Positions 36,501-45,779 of a DNA stretch of 64,000 nt are shown here, piece after piece. Both the position numbers and the translations under genes were made by a program. The notes beneath the pieces are model-generated. The model was not told where the DNA came from and made no database searches. It saw nothing but the letters and a program-made list of their open reading frames with translations. Source of the stretch: Ahaetulla prasina (Eukaryota; Chordata; Lepidosauria; Squamata; Colubridae); NCBI RefSeq assembly GCF_028640845.1, contig NC_080542.1:13781901-13845900 (forward strand). Direction: 5' to 3'. Position 1 is the stretch's first letter. Each line of letters opens with the position of its first letter.

Positions 36501-38492
36501 GCATAGTTATCTCGTTTGCTGTGTATACTGTCATTTTGTGTAAATAAAATAATAATAGTAACCAATGCATGTGTGTTTATTTAATCCAGTCTCTGGGTTT
36601 GAGTGGGATACAAAAATAGGGTACTGAAGAATTAGTTTTACATGACATCTGCAATGTTGCTCATCAAGCAAAAAGGGACAGCCCTTTCAAGATGTTCTTC
36701 TTCATGGTTTTGCTCAAATTTTCATTTCAGTGACCCACCTTTTGAATGTAATAAATAGACGGTGAACTTCGCAAATTGATCCATTTTTTGCCTCACCTGG
36801 GGAAATTTGTAGTTGCATAGAGTGATTGCCATGTTGAGACAGGTGTTAATCTGGGGTCCTCCAATGACAGCTACTGTGTTGGTCTGGTCATTGCATTTGT
36901 AGTTGGGTATAAAGTCATCCTTTGTAGATAGAAATTCCATTGCTAAATGATAAGTTGTAATTTCCACAGTATAGCCATTAGCAATATGGAAACCAAGGCT
37001 AACATTGGGTAAAATCCCAGAATGTTCATTGATCTCCTTTACAGCAAATGCCAGAGCCAAAGTGTGCTGGTAATTATGAGTGATGAACCTTCAGCGAGAG
37101 TTAGAAATTGTAAATATATTTCTGTTTTAGAATTGGACAGCTGTTTTAATTTATATGTATTCACAAAGATATAAATTAGTGATTATTCTTTGTTCTGGAC
37201 ACTTGCAATTTGGTCAGTAACAAATAGCTCTAGACTGTATCAATTAGGAAACACTGACCTAGTTTTGACTACTTAATGTTGAGCTAAGGTGGCATTTAGT
37301 CAGACCTCATTTGAAATACTGTGTTTAGTTCTGGAGACCTCACTTAATAATGTATTAATAAGATTGAGTGAGTCCAGAGATGGGCAACAAAAATGGTACA
37401 AGACCTAAGAGACAAAACATATCAGGAAATATTAGAGGAAGTGAATATATTCAGCCTAAAGAGCAGAAGGAAAGGGGATACATGACTGAAACCTTTAAAT
37501 GAATTAAAGAGTGTGAATAAGGTTCTAGAAGATAGTATTCCCAATATTAATTACAACATAAGAACATGGGGTCATAACCTCACAGCGATAGGAGGGAAGT
37601 TCAAAATTTTATTTTAGATAGTGTTACTTCACAAAAAGAGTAGTGGAACCATAACATCTTGGTAGTTGATCAATCATCAGTGACTGAGTTTAAACTTGCT
37701 GGGAATAAATACATGTCCATCATCAATAAAACATATTTGCCATCAGTTTCCTATGTCTCTATCTGATTTCAATATTATCTATATCTTATCCATATTTTTT
37801 GAGAGAAGGAAACCAGTTTTCACACCCTAGATGTATAATAGCCTAACATATGCCCTAGAGGGTTTCTATTTTATATCTGAATGAAATGAAAGGCAAAAAA
37901 GCTGAAGATTAAACAGAGAGCTTCTGCAATACTTTGATTAAGCAAACTTTTTTACTTTCTACAAAGGACTTTGTTAAAAGGACATTTATTGAGGAATATG
38001 AGATTCATATATTTTATGGTTAAAACTAATAATAGTCACCTCAATTTCAACAGTGAGTGTTAGGACAGATTATACCTTTTTAAGGTCTAGAATTAAAAAA
38101 GAACTAAATACGGTCACTGGAACAAGTCATAACAACTGACTAGCTACCAATAACTTTAAGAATAAAAGTGAAAGAAAATACAGCTTTTATGTGGCAATGT
38201 GGGGGAAGAGAAGGTTGTGGTGTGAGGAAAAGGAAAAGTATTCGGATACTTACAAGTACTGATCAAGGACTTCAGAAGAAGGAAAGCTTTGAAAAGTGAT
38301 CTCATTTGTTAGAAAAAAAACCTGATAAATAATAGCAGCAATGATTAAATCTCCAGACTGATAATATTTATGAACAATTGGAAGAGGTCTACTAAGTTTG
38401 CAGGTGCAGGGAGGAGAAATGCTCATCATAGTTGGGAAAAAAAGTAAAACTAATGATCTGAATATAACAAATTCATTATAATATATAGTCAT
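26615..38492 (-). CDS. V2R-B: complete six-exon vomeronasal type-2 receptor
   Basis: Tandem paralogue of V2R-A with the same exon sizes. Join of 38254-38492, 36797-37088, 35189-36046, 33945-34172, 31915-32041 and 26615-27510 (minus strand), 2640 nt, 879 residues. Introns are GT-AG with phases 2, 0, 0, 0 and 1. Domains as in V2R-A: leader, Venus-flytrap domain (exons 1-4), cysteine-rich linker (exon 5 and start of exon 6) and 7TM (exon 6). The start Met begins [11 protein letters not shown]. The promoter-side sequence aligns with that of V2R-A for several hundred bases. Its introns hold insertions not seen in V2R-A: LTR-like and CR1 material (intron 5), a CR1 fold-back and a MITE (intron 4), a SINE (intron 3) and an R4/Dong-like tail (intron 2). 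No frameshift or stop was found in any exon, so it is probably functional. Confidence 0.93.
27511..28636 (-). other. V2R-B intron 5, conserved proximal part
   Basis: Unique-type intron sequence shared with V2R-A and V2R-C, including a (CAAT)n patch near 28195-28235. No repeat family recognised. Confidence 0.6.
28637..28840. mobile_element. hAT-like MITE fragment in V2R-B intron 5
   Basis: Begins with the same GACCAGTGATGG-type end as 12884 in V2R-A and continues with CACAAAGTGCC.AAATGGCAGTTTAATC. The other end was not found; it runs into (CTTC)n. Confidence 0.35.
28840..28906. repeat. (TTCC)n microsatellite
   Basis: About 16 TTCC units, pure pyrimidine on the plus strand. Any frame here codes only low-complexity Pro/Ser/Phe. 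Confidence 0.95.
29099..29697 (-). mobile_element. Candidate solo LTR
   Basis: Runs from TGTGACCC to CCACAACA. On the minus strand it has TTAAAAGACC near 29375 and AATAAAGTTTG near 29150, as expected for LTR promoter and polyadenylation signals. It also contains an acidic-then-basic open frame (29732-29397; [10 protein letters not shown] to [10 protein letters not shown]). No clear target duplication was found. Confidence 0.45.
29698..30949. other. Unassigned insert in V2R-B intron 5
   Basis: GC-richer than its surroundings and absent from V2R-A intron 5. Contains a short (CAT)n near 30368 and no protein domain. It may be internal or flanking sequence of the LTR-like element. Confidence 0.35.
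30950..31430 (+). mobile_element. CR1 LINE 3' end
   Basis: Reads [20 protein letters not shown], then [39 protein letters not shown] and [20 protein letters not shown], the canonical CR1 RT C-terminus. Followed by the CR1 3' tail (GTTGGACTAGAAGACCTCCAAGGTCCCTTCC). Confidence 0.9.
31445..31502. repeat. (GGA)n polypurine microsatellite
   Basis: Tract of GGA/GAA units; the reading frame through it codes only for polyarginine and is not a gene. Confidence 0.9.
31765..31840 (+). mobile_element. CR1 3' tail remnant (B copy)
   Basis: GTTTCTTGCTTGAGCAAGGGGTTGGACTGGAAGAC matches the CR1 3' tail and aligns with 13010-13075 in V2R-A. Confidence 0.6.
31915..32041 (-). CDS. V2R-B exon 5 (cysteine-rich linker)
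   Basis: 127 bp; acceptor GAACAG|GCGCTACC, donor CTGG|GTAAGC. Encodes [16 protein letters not shown] and [15 protein letters not shown]. All cysteines seen in V2R-A are kept. Confidence 0.92.
32139..32440. mobile_element. Fold-back CR1 insertion in V2R-B intron 4
   Basis: Minus-oriented CR1 3' end (about 32139-32352, tail of AACAT units) joined head to head to a plus-oriented piece of the same region (32353-32440), giving arms of about 85-100 bp. Flanked by CATATTTAA at about 32128 and 32442. The same site in V2R-A (about 13365) is empty. Confidence 0.8.
32740..32850. repeat. GATA and (GA)n microsatellite, intron 4 of V2R-B
   Basis: GATG/GATA units (pure (GATA)n at about 32780-32800), then (GA)n. 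Counterpart of 13678-13756. Confidence 0.85.
33519..33806. mobile_element. hAT-type MITE, 288 bp, in V2R-B intron 4
   Basis: Ends CAATGGTGGGTTTCA...TGAAACCCACCTCTG, flanked by GTTTTTCC and ATTTTTCC (7 of 8 match). The V2R-C intron 4 has an unbroken site near 61375. Repeated ACTACTGGTTCTC motifs inside. Confidence 0.85.
33945..34172 (-). CDS. V2R-B exon 4 (end of LBD)
   Basis: 228 bp, phase 0; acceptor CTCTAG|CTCCAC, donor AACCAG|GTGTGT. Differs from V2R-A exon 4 at only about four residues by hand alignment. Confidence 0.92.
34490..34705 (+). mobile_element. tRNA-headed SINE with Bov-B-like tail (Sauria-type)
   Basis: The head has GACCTAGTGGTGAAGAACC and AGTTCAATCCT (box A and B like); the tail has GTGTCAAGAAGGGCATCCGGCC, the sequence shared by Bov-B LINEs and Sauria SINEs. 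Sits inside the old L1 remnant of intron 3, which is uninterrupted in V2R-A and V2R-C. Confidence 0.7.
35189..36046 (-). CDS. V2R-B exon 3 (main ligand-binding exon)
   Basis: 858 bp, phase 0 at both ends; acceptor CTTCAG|ATCTCATATGG, donor TGGCAA|GTAATG. Encodes [21 protein letters not shown] and [17 protein letters not shown], and ends LFLQSPWQ. Intact. Confidence 0.93.
36098..36160. repeat. (AAT)n microsatellite, target of the R4/Dong-like insertion
   Basis: AAT/TAAT units with a few GAT and AATT interruptions; AATAAT units recur at about 36548-36560 on the other side of the insertion. Confidence 0.85.
36155..36545 (+). mobile_element. R4/Dong-like LINE C-terminal fragment in V2R-B intron 2
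   Basis: Frame 36160-36456 reads [58 protein letters not shown] and [17 protein letters not shown], which fits the extreme C-terminus of R4/Dong-clade non-LTR retrotransposons (my recollection of that family; a Rex6-type assignment is possible). It is embedded in AAT repeats. V2R-A intron 2 is only 303 bp and lacks it. Confidence 0.65.
36797..37088 (-). CDS. V2R-B exon 2 (LBD lobe 1)
   Basis: 292 bp; acceptor CTGAAG|G, donor CCCCAG|GTGAGG. Encodes [17 protein letters not shown] and [14 protein letters not shown]. It differs from V2R-A exon 2 at about 14 of 97 residues, clustered around the segment after GFHIA. Confidence 0.92.
38254..38492 (-). CDS. V2R-B exon 1 (signal peptide and start of LBD)
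   Basis: 239 bp, start codon ATG at 38492, donor TACTT|GTAAGT in phase 2. Encodes leader [15 protein letters not shown] followed by [20 protein letters not shown]. The reading frame is closed by stops only upstream of the start. Confidence 0.9.
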
Positions 38493-39060
38493 TGTAGATA
38501 TAAAACAGTAGCTTCTTTGCTACTATTCAACTGAGGACCACTTATTAACTGTATCTGAAGTTAAGATAATAAACTTTATCTAAAGTTAACAGAATAACAG
38601 AGCAGGAAGGGACTTTGGAGGTCTTCTAATGAAATATCACAGATGAAATACAAACCCTTTTTCTCCCTACATGCATGTCTGTATTTCTAAACAGATATGA
38701 ATAAAATCCAAGGTCATCATTTTTACAGTGTTTGCTGGAGTTCCCTTAAGATTTGGAGAAGAAGGGACAATAACTATCCTTATTTACTAATTAGTACCAT
38801 TCTTTGCAATGGTGCTTTGAGAAATATCAAGAAGAAATGATATGCTTATAATATCTCAATAGACATTGCTGCACTGCTATGAACCTTTGGAAGATGAGAA
38901 AAACAAATGGGGGAATGAGAGTTCATGTGCACAAAAAAAACCCAAAATACAACTATAGAACAGAGTATGAAAATACATCTATTGAGGCCATTTTTCTCAA
39001 CAATTTTGTTTAATATTTAATATTTTAGTGAATACAATTTGTTTTTTTAAAAAAAATATG
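38493..39060 (-). promoter_or_regulatory. Conserved 5' flank of V2R-B, candidate promoter region
   Basis: Matches the 5' flank of V2R-A (21372-21930) with scattered small indels, starting directly upstream of the start codon. It may include 5' UTR and promoter. No core promoter motif is convincing by eye. Confidence 0.35.
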
Positions 39061-39404
39061 AAACTGTTCTGCTTTTAAAACTTCATTTTATTGATGAAAT
39101 TGTACACCACCCAGAGTTGAAACCATCTATCAAACAATCAATTCAGCAAAAAAATGAACAAACAAACAAACAAATAAACAAACGTACATATATATATATC
39201 TGCCCTGAAAAGTAGTACTATAACAATTATTCATGCTCTAGAATGACATCATTTTGGAATGCGGAAGGTGGAGTCCATCAGAAATCAGACTCTGAGATGG
39301 GAATTGAGCCTTTCAGGTGGACGTAGAGCTGATGAGCATTTTCAGAGTGTTCCTTCTCCAAGATCATGGAGCAATCAGGATAATGTTTGAACATCAAAAT
39401 AACT
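39061..39404. other. Distal 5' flank of V2R-B
   Basis: Contains AAACAAACAAAC runs near 39155-39185 and the block 39230-39380 that resembles about 1200-1370. No gene. Confidence 0.4.
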
Positions 39405-39885
39405 TTTGGGAGCTTTCCTTTTCTTTCCTTTCCTTTCCTTTCCTTTCCTTTCCTTTCCTTTCTTTTCTCTCTCCCTCCTTTTTCTTTTCTTTTGTTTCTT
39501 ACTTTCTCTCTCTCCCCCTTCCCTTCCCTTCTCTTGCCTTGCCTTGCCTTTCCTCTTTCCATTCCTTTCTCCCTCCCTCCCTCCCTCCCTCCCTCCCTCC
39601 CTCCTTCCTTTTTCTTTTCTTTTCTTTCTTACTTTCTCTCTCCCCATTTCCTTTCCTTTCCTTTCCTTTCCTTTCCTTTCCTTCCCTTTTTTTTCCCTCC
39701 CTCCCTCCCTCCCTCCCTCTTTTTCTTTTCTTTTCTTTCTTACTTTCTCTCTCTCCCCCTTCCCTTCCCTTCCCTTCCCTTGCCTTGACTTGCCTTGCCT
39801 TGCCTTGCCTTCAATTTATTTGACTTGACTTGACTAGACTAGACTTGACTTGACTACTTCTCTTCTTTTCTTTTCTTTCTCTCTA
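39405..39885. repeat. Long polypyrimidine tract
   Basis: Nearly 480 bp with almost no purines on the plus strand: (TTTCC)n, (CTCC)n, (TTTTC)n, (CTTGC)n and (GACTT)n blocks, with a TTTTCTTTTCTTTTCTTTCTTACTTTCTCTC-type unit repeated three times. Any open frame is low complexity and not a gene. Confidence 0.95.
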
Positions 39886-40098
39886 ATTGTTTAGTGTCTT
39901 TTCAGTACAGAGCCTGGCACTCATATCATTACAAGAGGAAAGGGTTAAGCACAAGTCTTTTTCAGTTTGGGCAAATACGGACATTGTATCACTCCAGTAC
40001 ACAGCTGCCCCAAGAGCTTGAAAGAGGGAAGTAAAGCTGAAGTGATTGTGTTAGTCAATGAGTTAAGATGTATTTAGGCTTTCCAAAAAGAGCAGATA

Positions 40099-40214
40099 TC
40101 TAATCTAATCTAATCTAATCTAATCTAATCTAATCTAATCTAATCTAATCTAATCTAACCTAACCTAACCTAACCTAACCTAACCTAACCTAACCTAACC
40201 TAATCTAATCTAAA
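40099..40214. repeat. (TAATC)n grading into (TAACC)n and back
   Basis: About 12 CTAAT units, then about 10 CTAAC units, then CTAAT again. Pentameric, so not the vertebrate telomere hexamer. Confidence 0.93.
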
Positions 40215-41618
40215 TCTTATATCAGCATTTAACTAACTCTCCAGGTCTCAACTAGCTACATGGAGAATGATGGCTCACATGTTTAAGATGCTAGTTTGAT
40301 GATCAGCAGCCTCACATTCAAGATCAGGTTGCTGCCGCTTGCTCACATGGGTTCTCCTCACTTGCTCCATCTCCTCCTGACACAACAGTTTGAAAGCAGA
40401 TGACCATGAATAGATAGATGAGTACAATTTCAGTGGGAAACCTATTGAGGACATTTCTAATTATGTCTGCCTGGCCTATGAGATCTGGAAGAATATGCTT
40501 CTTGTGTGCACCTTCTCTTAGGGAATGCCATGAGTCAGAATGGGAAGGATAGGCCTTTCCAAATATTTTCTTCCATGCATGGAACATCTCTTGGAGATTT
40601 TATGGTCCTGACCCTTTTGGAATTCAGGAAAGCCATGGATTCTTGGCTGTTCCCATAGACCTTTGAGGTTGGCATGCAGTTTCCTCTTGCAATACTGTCT
40701 GATTAATATAAGAACTGGTTCTTGGGAAATATGTTTAAGAATTTTTCATGTCTGTTGCTGCAATTTAAAATTATTTTAGCTATGGCAGAACCGGAAGCAA
40801 TGTGGTGAGACTGGTGGAAAATAGCAGGCTCTGATGAGCCTTGTGAAAATCCAACCAGACAAACTGCTGTCGGGGGGGTTGGTCTTCAGACCGGAATCAT
40901 CTTGCAGGGATGGTGAAGAAGAAGAGGCACCTTGAATGACCAAGAGGAACCGGCAAGTTCCTCGAAGGTTCGGAGGCAGCTGTTTGAACAGGCGGCAGGG
41001 GTGGTGGCCATTAAAATAACCACTCTGAAGCAGGGGCAACCGGACTAAGATTGGTGCAGGAATGATGGTTGAATGGAGTATTGTTATCACATGAGTGATT
41101 GGCAAACTCACAGGTAAAAATAATTCTTAAAAAAAAAAAAAGAAGGTCCTGGTGTGGAACTAAGCGGCTAATTGGCACTTGGGAATTTTAATTGGAGGAA
41201 GAACAAAGAAAAAAAAACCTTTCTACCTAGATTTAAAATTGGAAATGGAGATATTAAGTGGAATTTGGAAAAATTAAAAATAATAAAAGGAAAAGAAATT
41301 GAAGAGAAAGTAGTTTTATGTGGATTTAAATGTGCTATTTTGTTGTCTTGGGATTTGTGGATTGAAGAGAGACATTTGCTGGTGGAAAGAAAGCACTACA
41401 ACAATTGCTTTGAAAATTGAAGGATTAGCAAGGACTTCGACTACCGTGAGAAATTTTAAGTAGTACTTGTTTATTTTTAAACAGCTGGGTCTTGACTTTG
41501 AAAGGAGGTGAAAAAGCCTAGATAAATATTTGAACTGGATATTATTTGGAAATAAAAAAAAGAGACTACATGGACTTGAATCTTAATTAAACATAACGTT
41601 TTATATATAGAGAGAGAT
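40215..41618. other. Unassigned intergenic DNA
   Basis: No exon or repeat domain recognised. From about 41100 the plus strand becomes A-rich, as in LINE 5' regions; frame 41172-41420 has no family match I can name. Confidence 0.35.
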
Positions 41619-41940
41619 GTAGGTTTTTGGTTATTCGAGTTTTCTCCCACGTAAAATGGAAGTGTCTTGGCGACGTTTTGATGAAGTCTCATTCGTCATC
41701 TTCAGGCTTCAGCTTCGTGCTTCTAGGAGCAATGTGTGATCGCAGCTGTTTCTTCCTTTTAACTGCAGTTAAAAGGAAGTTAAAAGGAAGCAGTTAAAAA
41801 GAAGAAACAGCTGCGATCACACATTGCTCCTAGAAGCACGAAGCTGAAGCCTGAAGATGACGAATGAGACTTTGTCGAAACGTCGCCAAGACACTTCCAA
41901 TTTTACGTGGGAGAAAACCCGAATAACCAAAGACCTATAT
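41619..41940. repeat. Large inverted repeat, about 150-bp arms
   Basis: Left arm about 41619-41766 and right arm about 41784-41940 are near-perfect reverse complements around a short TTAAAAGGAAG-repeat spacer. The right arm (41851-41884) contains CTGAAGA...GTCGAAACGTC. Possibly paired Penelope-type terminal repeats; see findings. Confidence 0.85.
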
Positions 41941-41965
41941 ACAAACACCCATGAAAACTTCAGAA

Positions 41966-41992
41966 TACACACACACACACACACACACACAA
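41966..41992. repeat. (AC)n microsatellite
   Basis: About 13 AC units next to the right arm of the inverted repeat. Confidence 0.95.
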
Positions 41993-42840
41993 AATATGGA
42001 GCACTGATAATATGAGCAACTAATGGAGATGTTTAAAAATGTGTGTGAAGCATTTAAGAGTAATAAAGAAGCAGAAGCCAGGTTAGAATACACAAAAGGA
42101 AAAAGAAAATAAAAATGAGAAGCAATACAATGTTGAAAGGAAAATAAATGAAGAAAAAAGATAGATAATTACACTGGGATTGACAGTGACAAAAAAAAAA
42201 TGGATAGGGGGAAATATCCTCCAGAAAAGAAGGGAAGAGAAGGAAATGGAAAAAGACTGGGTAACAACAGGGAGAGAATTATGAGGGTAACAGTCTTAAA
42301 AATCAGAGGAAGGAATCAGGGGAAAAGATACAATAAATACAAAAAGAAAAAGAAGAAGGTAAGAAAATGTGATAAAGGCAGAAAAATATTAAAAAGTGGA
42401 ATGTTGGAGAGGCCCAAAGAAAATGGTTAAAAGGGGAAGAATAATGGAGAGAAGGAAGGGAAATAAAGCATTTATTAGTTGATTTAAAGGAATTGTATTA
42501 ACAGTAGAAATTGTATGTAAAAGCAAACAAGATGAAGTATATTGTTAATTTTAAAATGGATCAGCAGATGTAATATGAAATGTAATCGGTTTAACTATGG
42601 AAATAACTGAAGTTAAAATACAAAATGGAAATGTTAGTAAATGATGAAATAAAACAATTAATTGATGTTAGAATAAGAAATTAGGAACTAAAGAAAATAA
42701 GAGGTGGAAGGTTAACTAAGTTAAAAGGTTTCAATGTTAAAATGAAATAAGATGAAATATATTGTTAATAATCAAAAATGTGATGGGGATATTGAGAAAC
42801 ATATTTAATAAATGGAGAAAAAAATCTGGGTTGCTTGGAT
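41993..42840 (+). other. A-rich sequence, possibly a decayed LINE 5' region
   Basis: Strong A bias on the plus strand with short lysine-rich frames (for example 42200-42430). It looks like degraded L1-type ORF1/5' UTR, but no motif confirms it. Confidence 0.3.
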
Positions 42841-42849
42841 GCAATTTTG

Positions 42850-43152
42850 GAAAATATTGAATTGAAAATGAATACAACAACGGTGAGAGAATGGAAAGAG
42901 GAGTAGAGGGATAGAAAGAGGGGAGAAGAGAGCAAGGAGAGAGAGGAACAGAAGAAAGGGAAAAGGAGATGAAGAAAGGGAGGAGAAATAAGAGTAGGAG
43001 AGAAGGTCAGAAAGGGAGGAAGGGAGGTGGAGTGGGGGAAAGGAAGGGAAAGGAGAGAAGGGAAAGGAGAGGAGGAAAGAAGAAAGTAGAAAAGGATAGA
43101 AGAAGGGAGGGAAGGGAAAGAAAGGAGAAGGAGAAGAAGAAGAAGGATTGTT
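42850..43152. repeat. Polypurine tract
   Basis: About 300 bp of GGAA/GAAGG/GAGA sequence on the plus strand with few pyrimidines. Low-complexity frames only. Confidence 0.92.
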
Positions 43153-43261
43153 GTAAAGTAAGGGAGATGGAATGGTAGAAGAGCAACCCCAAGCATACTC
43201 AAACTTATTAGGATGAAGAACTAACTAATATGTAAATTAAAAAAGAATATATATATATATA

Positions 43262-43575
43262 TTTGGAACCAACTTCCCCCTGGTTTACACCAAGTGCCTG
43301 ATCTTCGGACTTTTCACCGTGAGCTGAAAACGCATTTATTTATCCAAGCGGGACTGGATTAAAAGTTTTATTTAATTTTAACTGGGGTTAATTATTAATT
43401 TTTAGGTAATGGGGTTTTATCATTTTAACTGTAATTTTAAATTCTGGCCATTTAAATAAGTTTTTTAATTAGTTTTTATTGTGTATGATTTCTGTATTTT
43501 ATCTGGCTGTGAACTGCCCTGAGTCCTTCGGGAGATAGGGCAGTATAAAAATTTGATTAAATAAATAAATTAAAT
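43262..43575 (+). mobile_element. L2 LINE 3' end
   Basis: Reads WNQLPPGLHQVPDLRTFHRE then LKTHLFIQAGLD, followed by CTGCCCTGAGTCCTTCGGGAG and an (AAAT)-rich tail. Confidence 0.88.
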
Positions 43576-43764
43576 AAATTAACAATGGATAAGATAAAAT
43601 AATCAACTGAAAGAATGTTAAGAAATTAGGATTTGAGGGCGGATGGTGATATTGTTTATAGAAGTATAGAAGTATTAAGACAAGATATAAAAGTAGGGAA
43701 AAGAATATTTTGGTAGAAATTGAGACTATGTAAAATGTATTTGGATATGATAAGTTGTGTAAGA

Positions 43765-44330
43765 TATGTGTCTTCGGCTCCTGAGAGTGACTCAGGGAGT
43801 GAGGGGGAAGAGCCGAAAGGGCTTCTCCCTGCAGGACCTTCCTCTCTGGCTCCGCTCCAGGTCCCAGAGGCAGGCCAGGTGGAGGAGATGATGAGGCCTC
43901 TTTCTCCTGCACCTTCCCCCTCCCAGGCAGCACCTCAAGACCCAGCTGCTGACAATCAGTCCAGGTTAAATCCCAGGCATCACAGAAAGGAGAAGCAAAA
44001 ACAACAAAATAAGGGGTGGGGCAGGCCTAGAGAGTGTTGAGTCACGGAGCCACACCCCACAGGGTATAAAAGCAGGAGGAGCTGCTCTATAGCGTCTTGT
44101 GACGGACAAAAACTGACTCTTGGAAACTTTGGCTGCAATATTTTGAGACTAAGAATTTGGCTTCTGGATTTCTGTTTATTTCTGAACTCTTGGTTGCTCC
44201 AGCAACGAACTGCAGTGATGCTTGCTTGGCAGGCAATCGCAGAACTTGGCAGGCAATCGCAGGTTCGTTGCCAGAACTGATATCTGTCGTAGAAATAAAT
44301 TACTGGCAAATATAGTCAGCGGGGAATGGA
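43765..44330 (+). mobile_element. LTR-like element
   Basis: Contains GGGTATAAAAGCAGGAGG at about 44060 (TATA-like) and GAAATAAATTACTGG at about 44291 (polyadenylation-like). The 5' part has an acidic-to-basic open frame (ESDSGSEGEEPKG to RKEKQKQQNKGW), a layout like that of the LTR candidate at 29.1-29.7 kb. A 22-bp tandem repeat (GGCAGGCAATCGCAG) lies at 44228-44267. Confidence 0.45.
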
Positions 44331-45779
44331 ACAATATGATTTGGTCAATATTCTGTTCATAAAATATGTATGTGAAAGAAAAAATCAATAAAACTTGTTT
44401 TAAAAAATATTTTAGCTATAATACACATCAAGTGTGAATCATGGGGAGTAGATAAAGATTAGACCTCAACAAATAAATATAAAAAAGTGTCTTTTGAACT
44501 TTTAAAACCAGTGGCAGACAGTGACCCAATGTACCCACACTCCAGCAGCAGTTATCAGAAAGAAAGATCTTCCCAGACAGAAATAAGTCGAAAACTGAGT
44601 TAGTAAACACTAGAATAAGCCAAGGATTGAGGTTAAAAAGCTGAGGTTCCAGAAGCACCCATACTAGAGAATGAATTTCAGGTTGGTATAAATTTTCTGA
44701 CAAGGTGCAGCTACTGGCAACAAGGAGTCAGGGCTCAAAGATGATGACTCCATTCTTTTTCAGGAGAGAGTACCATGTGTCAGTTTGGATCTTCAAATTC
44801 GACAAAATATCCTGAGGCTGGGGGCTGTATATGTTCAAGTCGTTGATTGATTGACTTCTCTTGTACCTTGTCTGGCTGATAAGAGATGAATTCTGACATT
44901 GCGTTGACATAAGTTCTTCTGCTTCTCTAGAGACATATACAGCATACTATTGAATTCTGTCAAGCTTTCAAAATTGGCAGGTTGAAAAAATTGGAATCCC
45001 TAGATTTTTTGGAATGACATTTATTTTAAGTGAAGTAAACAGGAAAAAGCTTGAAAATATGTCAAAACTATTCTAAAGATCAATTTATTTCTAGGAAAAT
45101 TGAGGAAAAGATATTCTGAATCTCCTTCTTATGCTCTGCCTTCCATTTCCTGAGAAATATCAACTGTAAAAGTCTTTTTTCCTCTATTTACATACACTTT
45201 GCTAAGATTCCCTTTTCACATACTGATCTTTAGTTGTATTTCTTTGGTATTTCCTTTAAAAGTGCAATTCTTGTAATTGTCTTCATAGGTTGTCTATTTT
45301 TAATGTCTACGCCATCCTGTCCCTGGAATCTCAATTACATCAGGATTTTGCCTATTCACCAGAATAGAAATGATACCAGAATATGTAAAGTATTGAAAAC
45401 TTTAATGCAAACTATTAAACATATTGTGTAAGATTACCCACAAAGTGCATTTCCTAGAAGACCTGCACAAAGCAACACCAGAGTTGATTGCCTGGATAGC
45501 TGATTTGGACACCCAATTATGAAGCCACTGTGATACCCCATATATATTTTGTATATAATTACATGGCTTAACTGTATATGTTTACTGCTCTTACGCCATG
45601 GTCTCATCATAAACTAAATAATAATAGCCATAATGGTAGGATTCCATAGGATCCTCCCTCCCCTTCTGACCCCAATATTGTGAACCCATCCAGGAACACA
45701 CTTAACGGAGATGAATCTAATAGCTTCCAGGACAATATATCATTGCAGATTACACCAAATCTCAAATGCATTTTTAAAA
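44331..45779. other. Unassigned intergenic DNA
   Basis: No gene supported. A short minus-strand frame at 44910-44728 is preceded by an AG acceptor-like site but has no family resemblance that I recognise. Confidence 0.35.

Noticed and set aside
39317..39828. Overlapping frames of more than 130 codons in the pyrimidine tract
   Set aside because: They encode only Phe/Leu/Ser/Pro repeats from (TTTCC)n and (CTCC)n microsatellites.
40099..40214. Interstitial telomere repeat
   Set aside because: The unit is five bases long (TAATC/TAACC), not TTAGGG.
44728..44910. Terminal coding exon on the minus strand
   Set aside because: An acceptor-like AG exists, but there is no recognisable protein family, no partner exon and no conservation that I could see.
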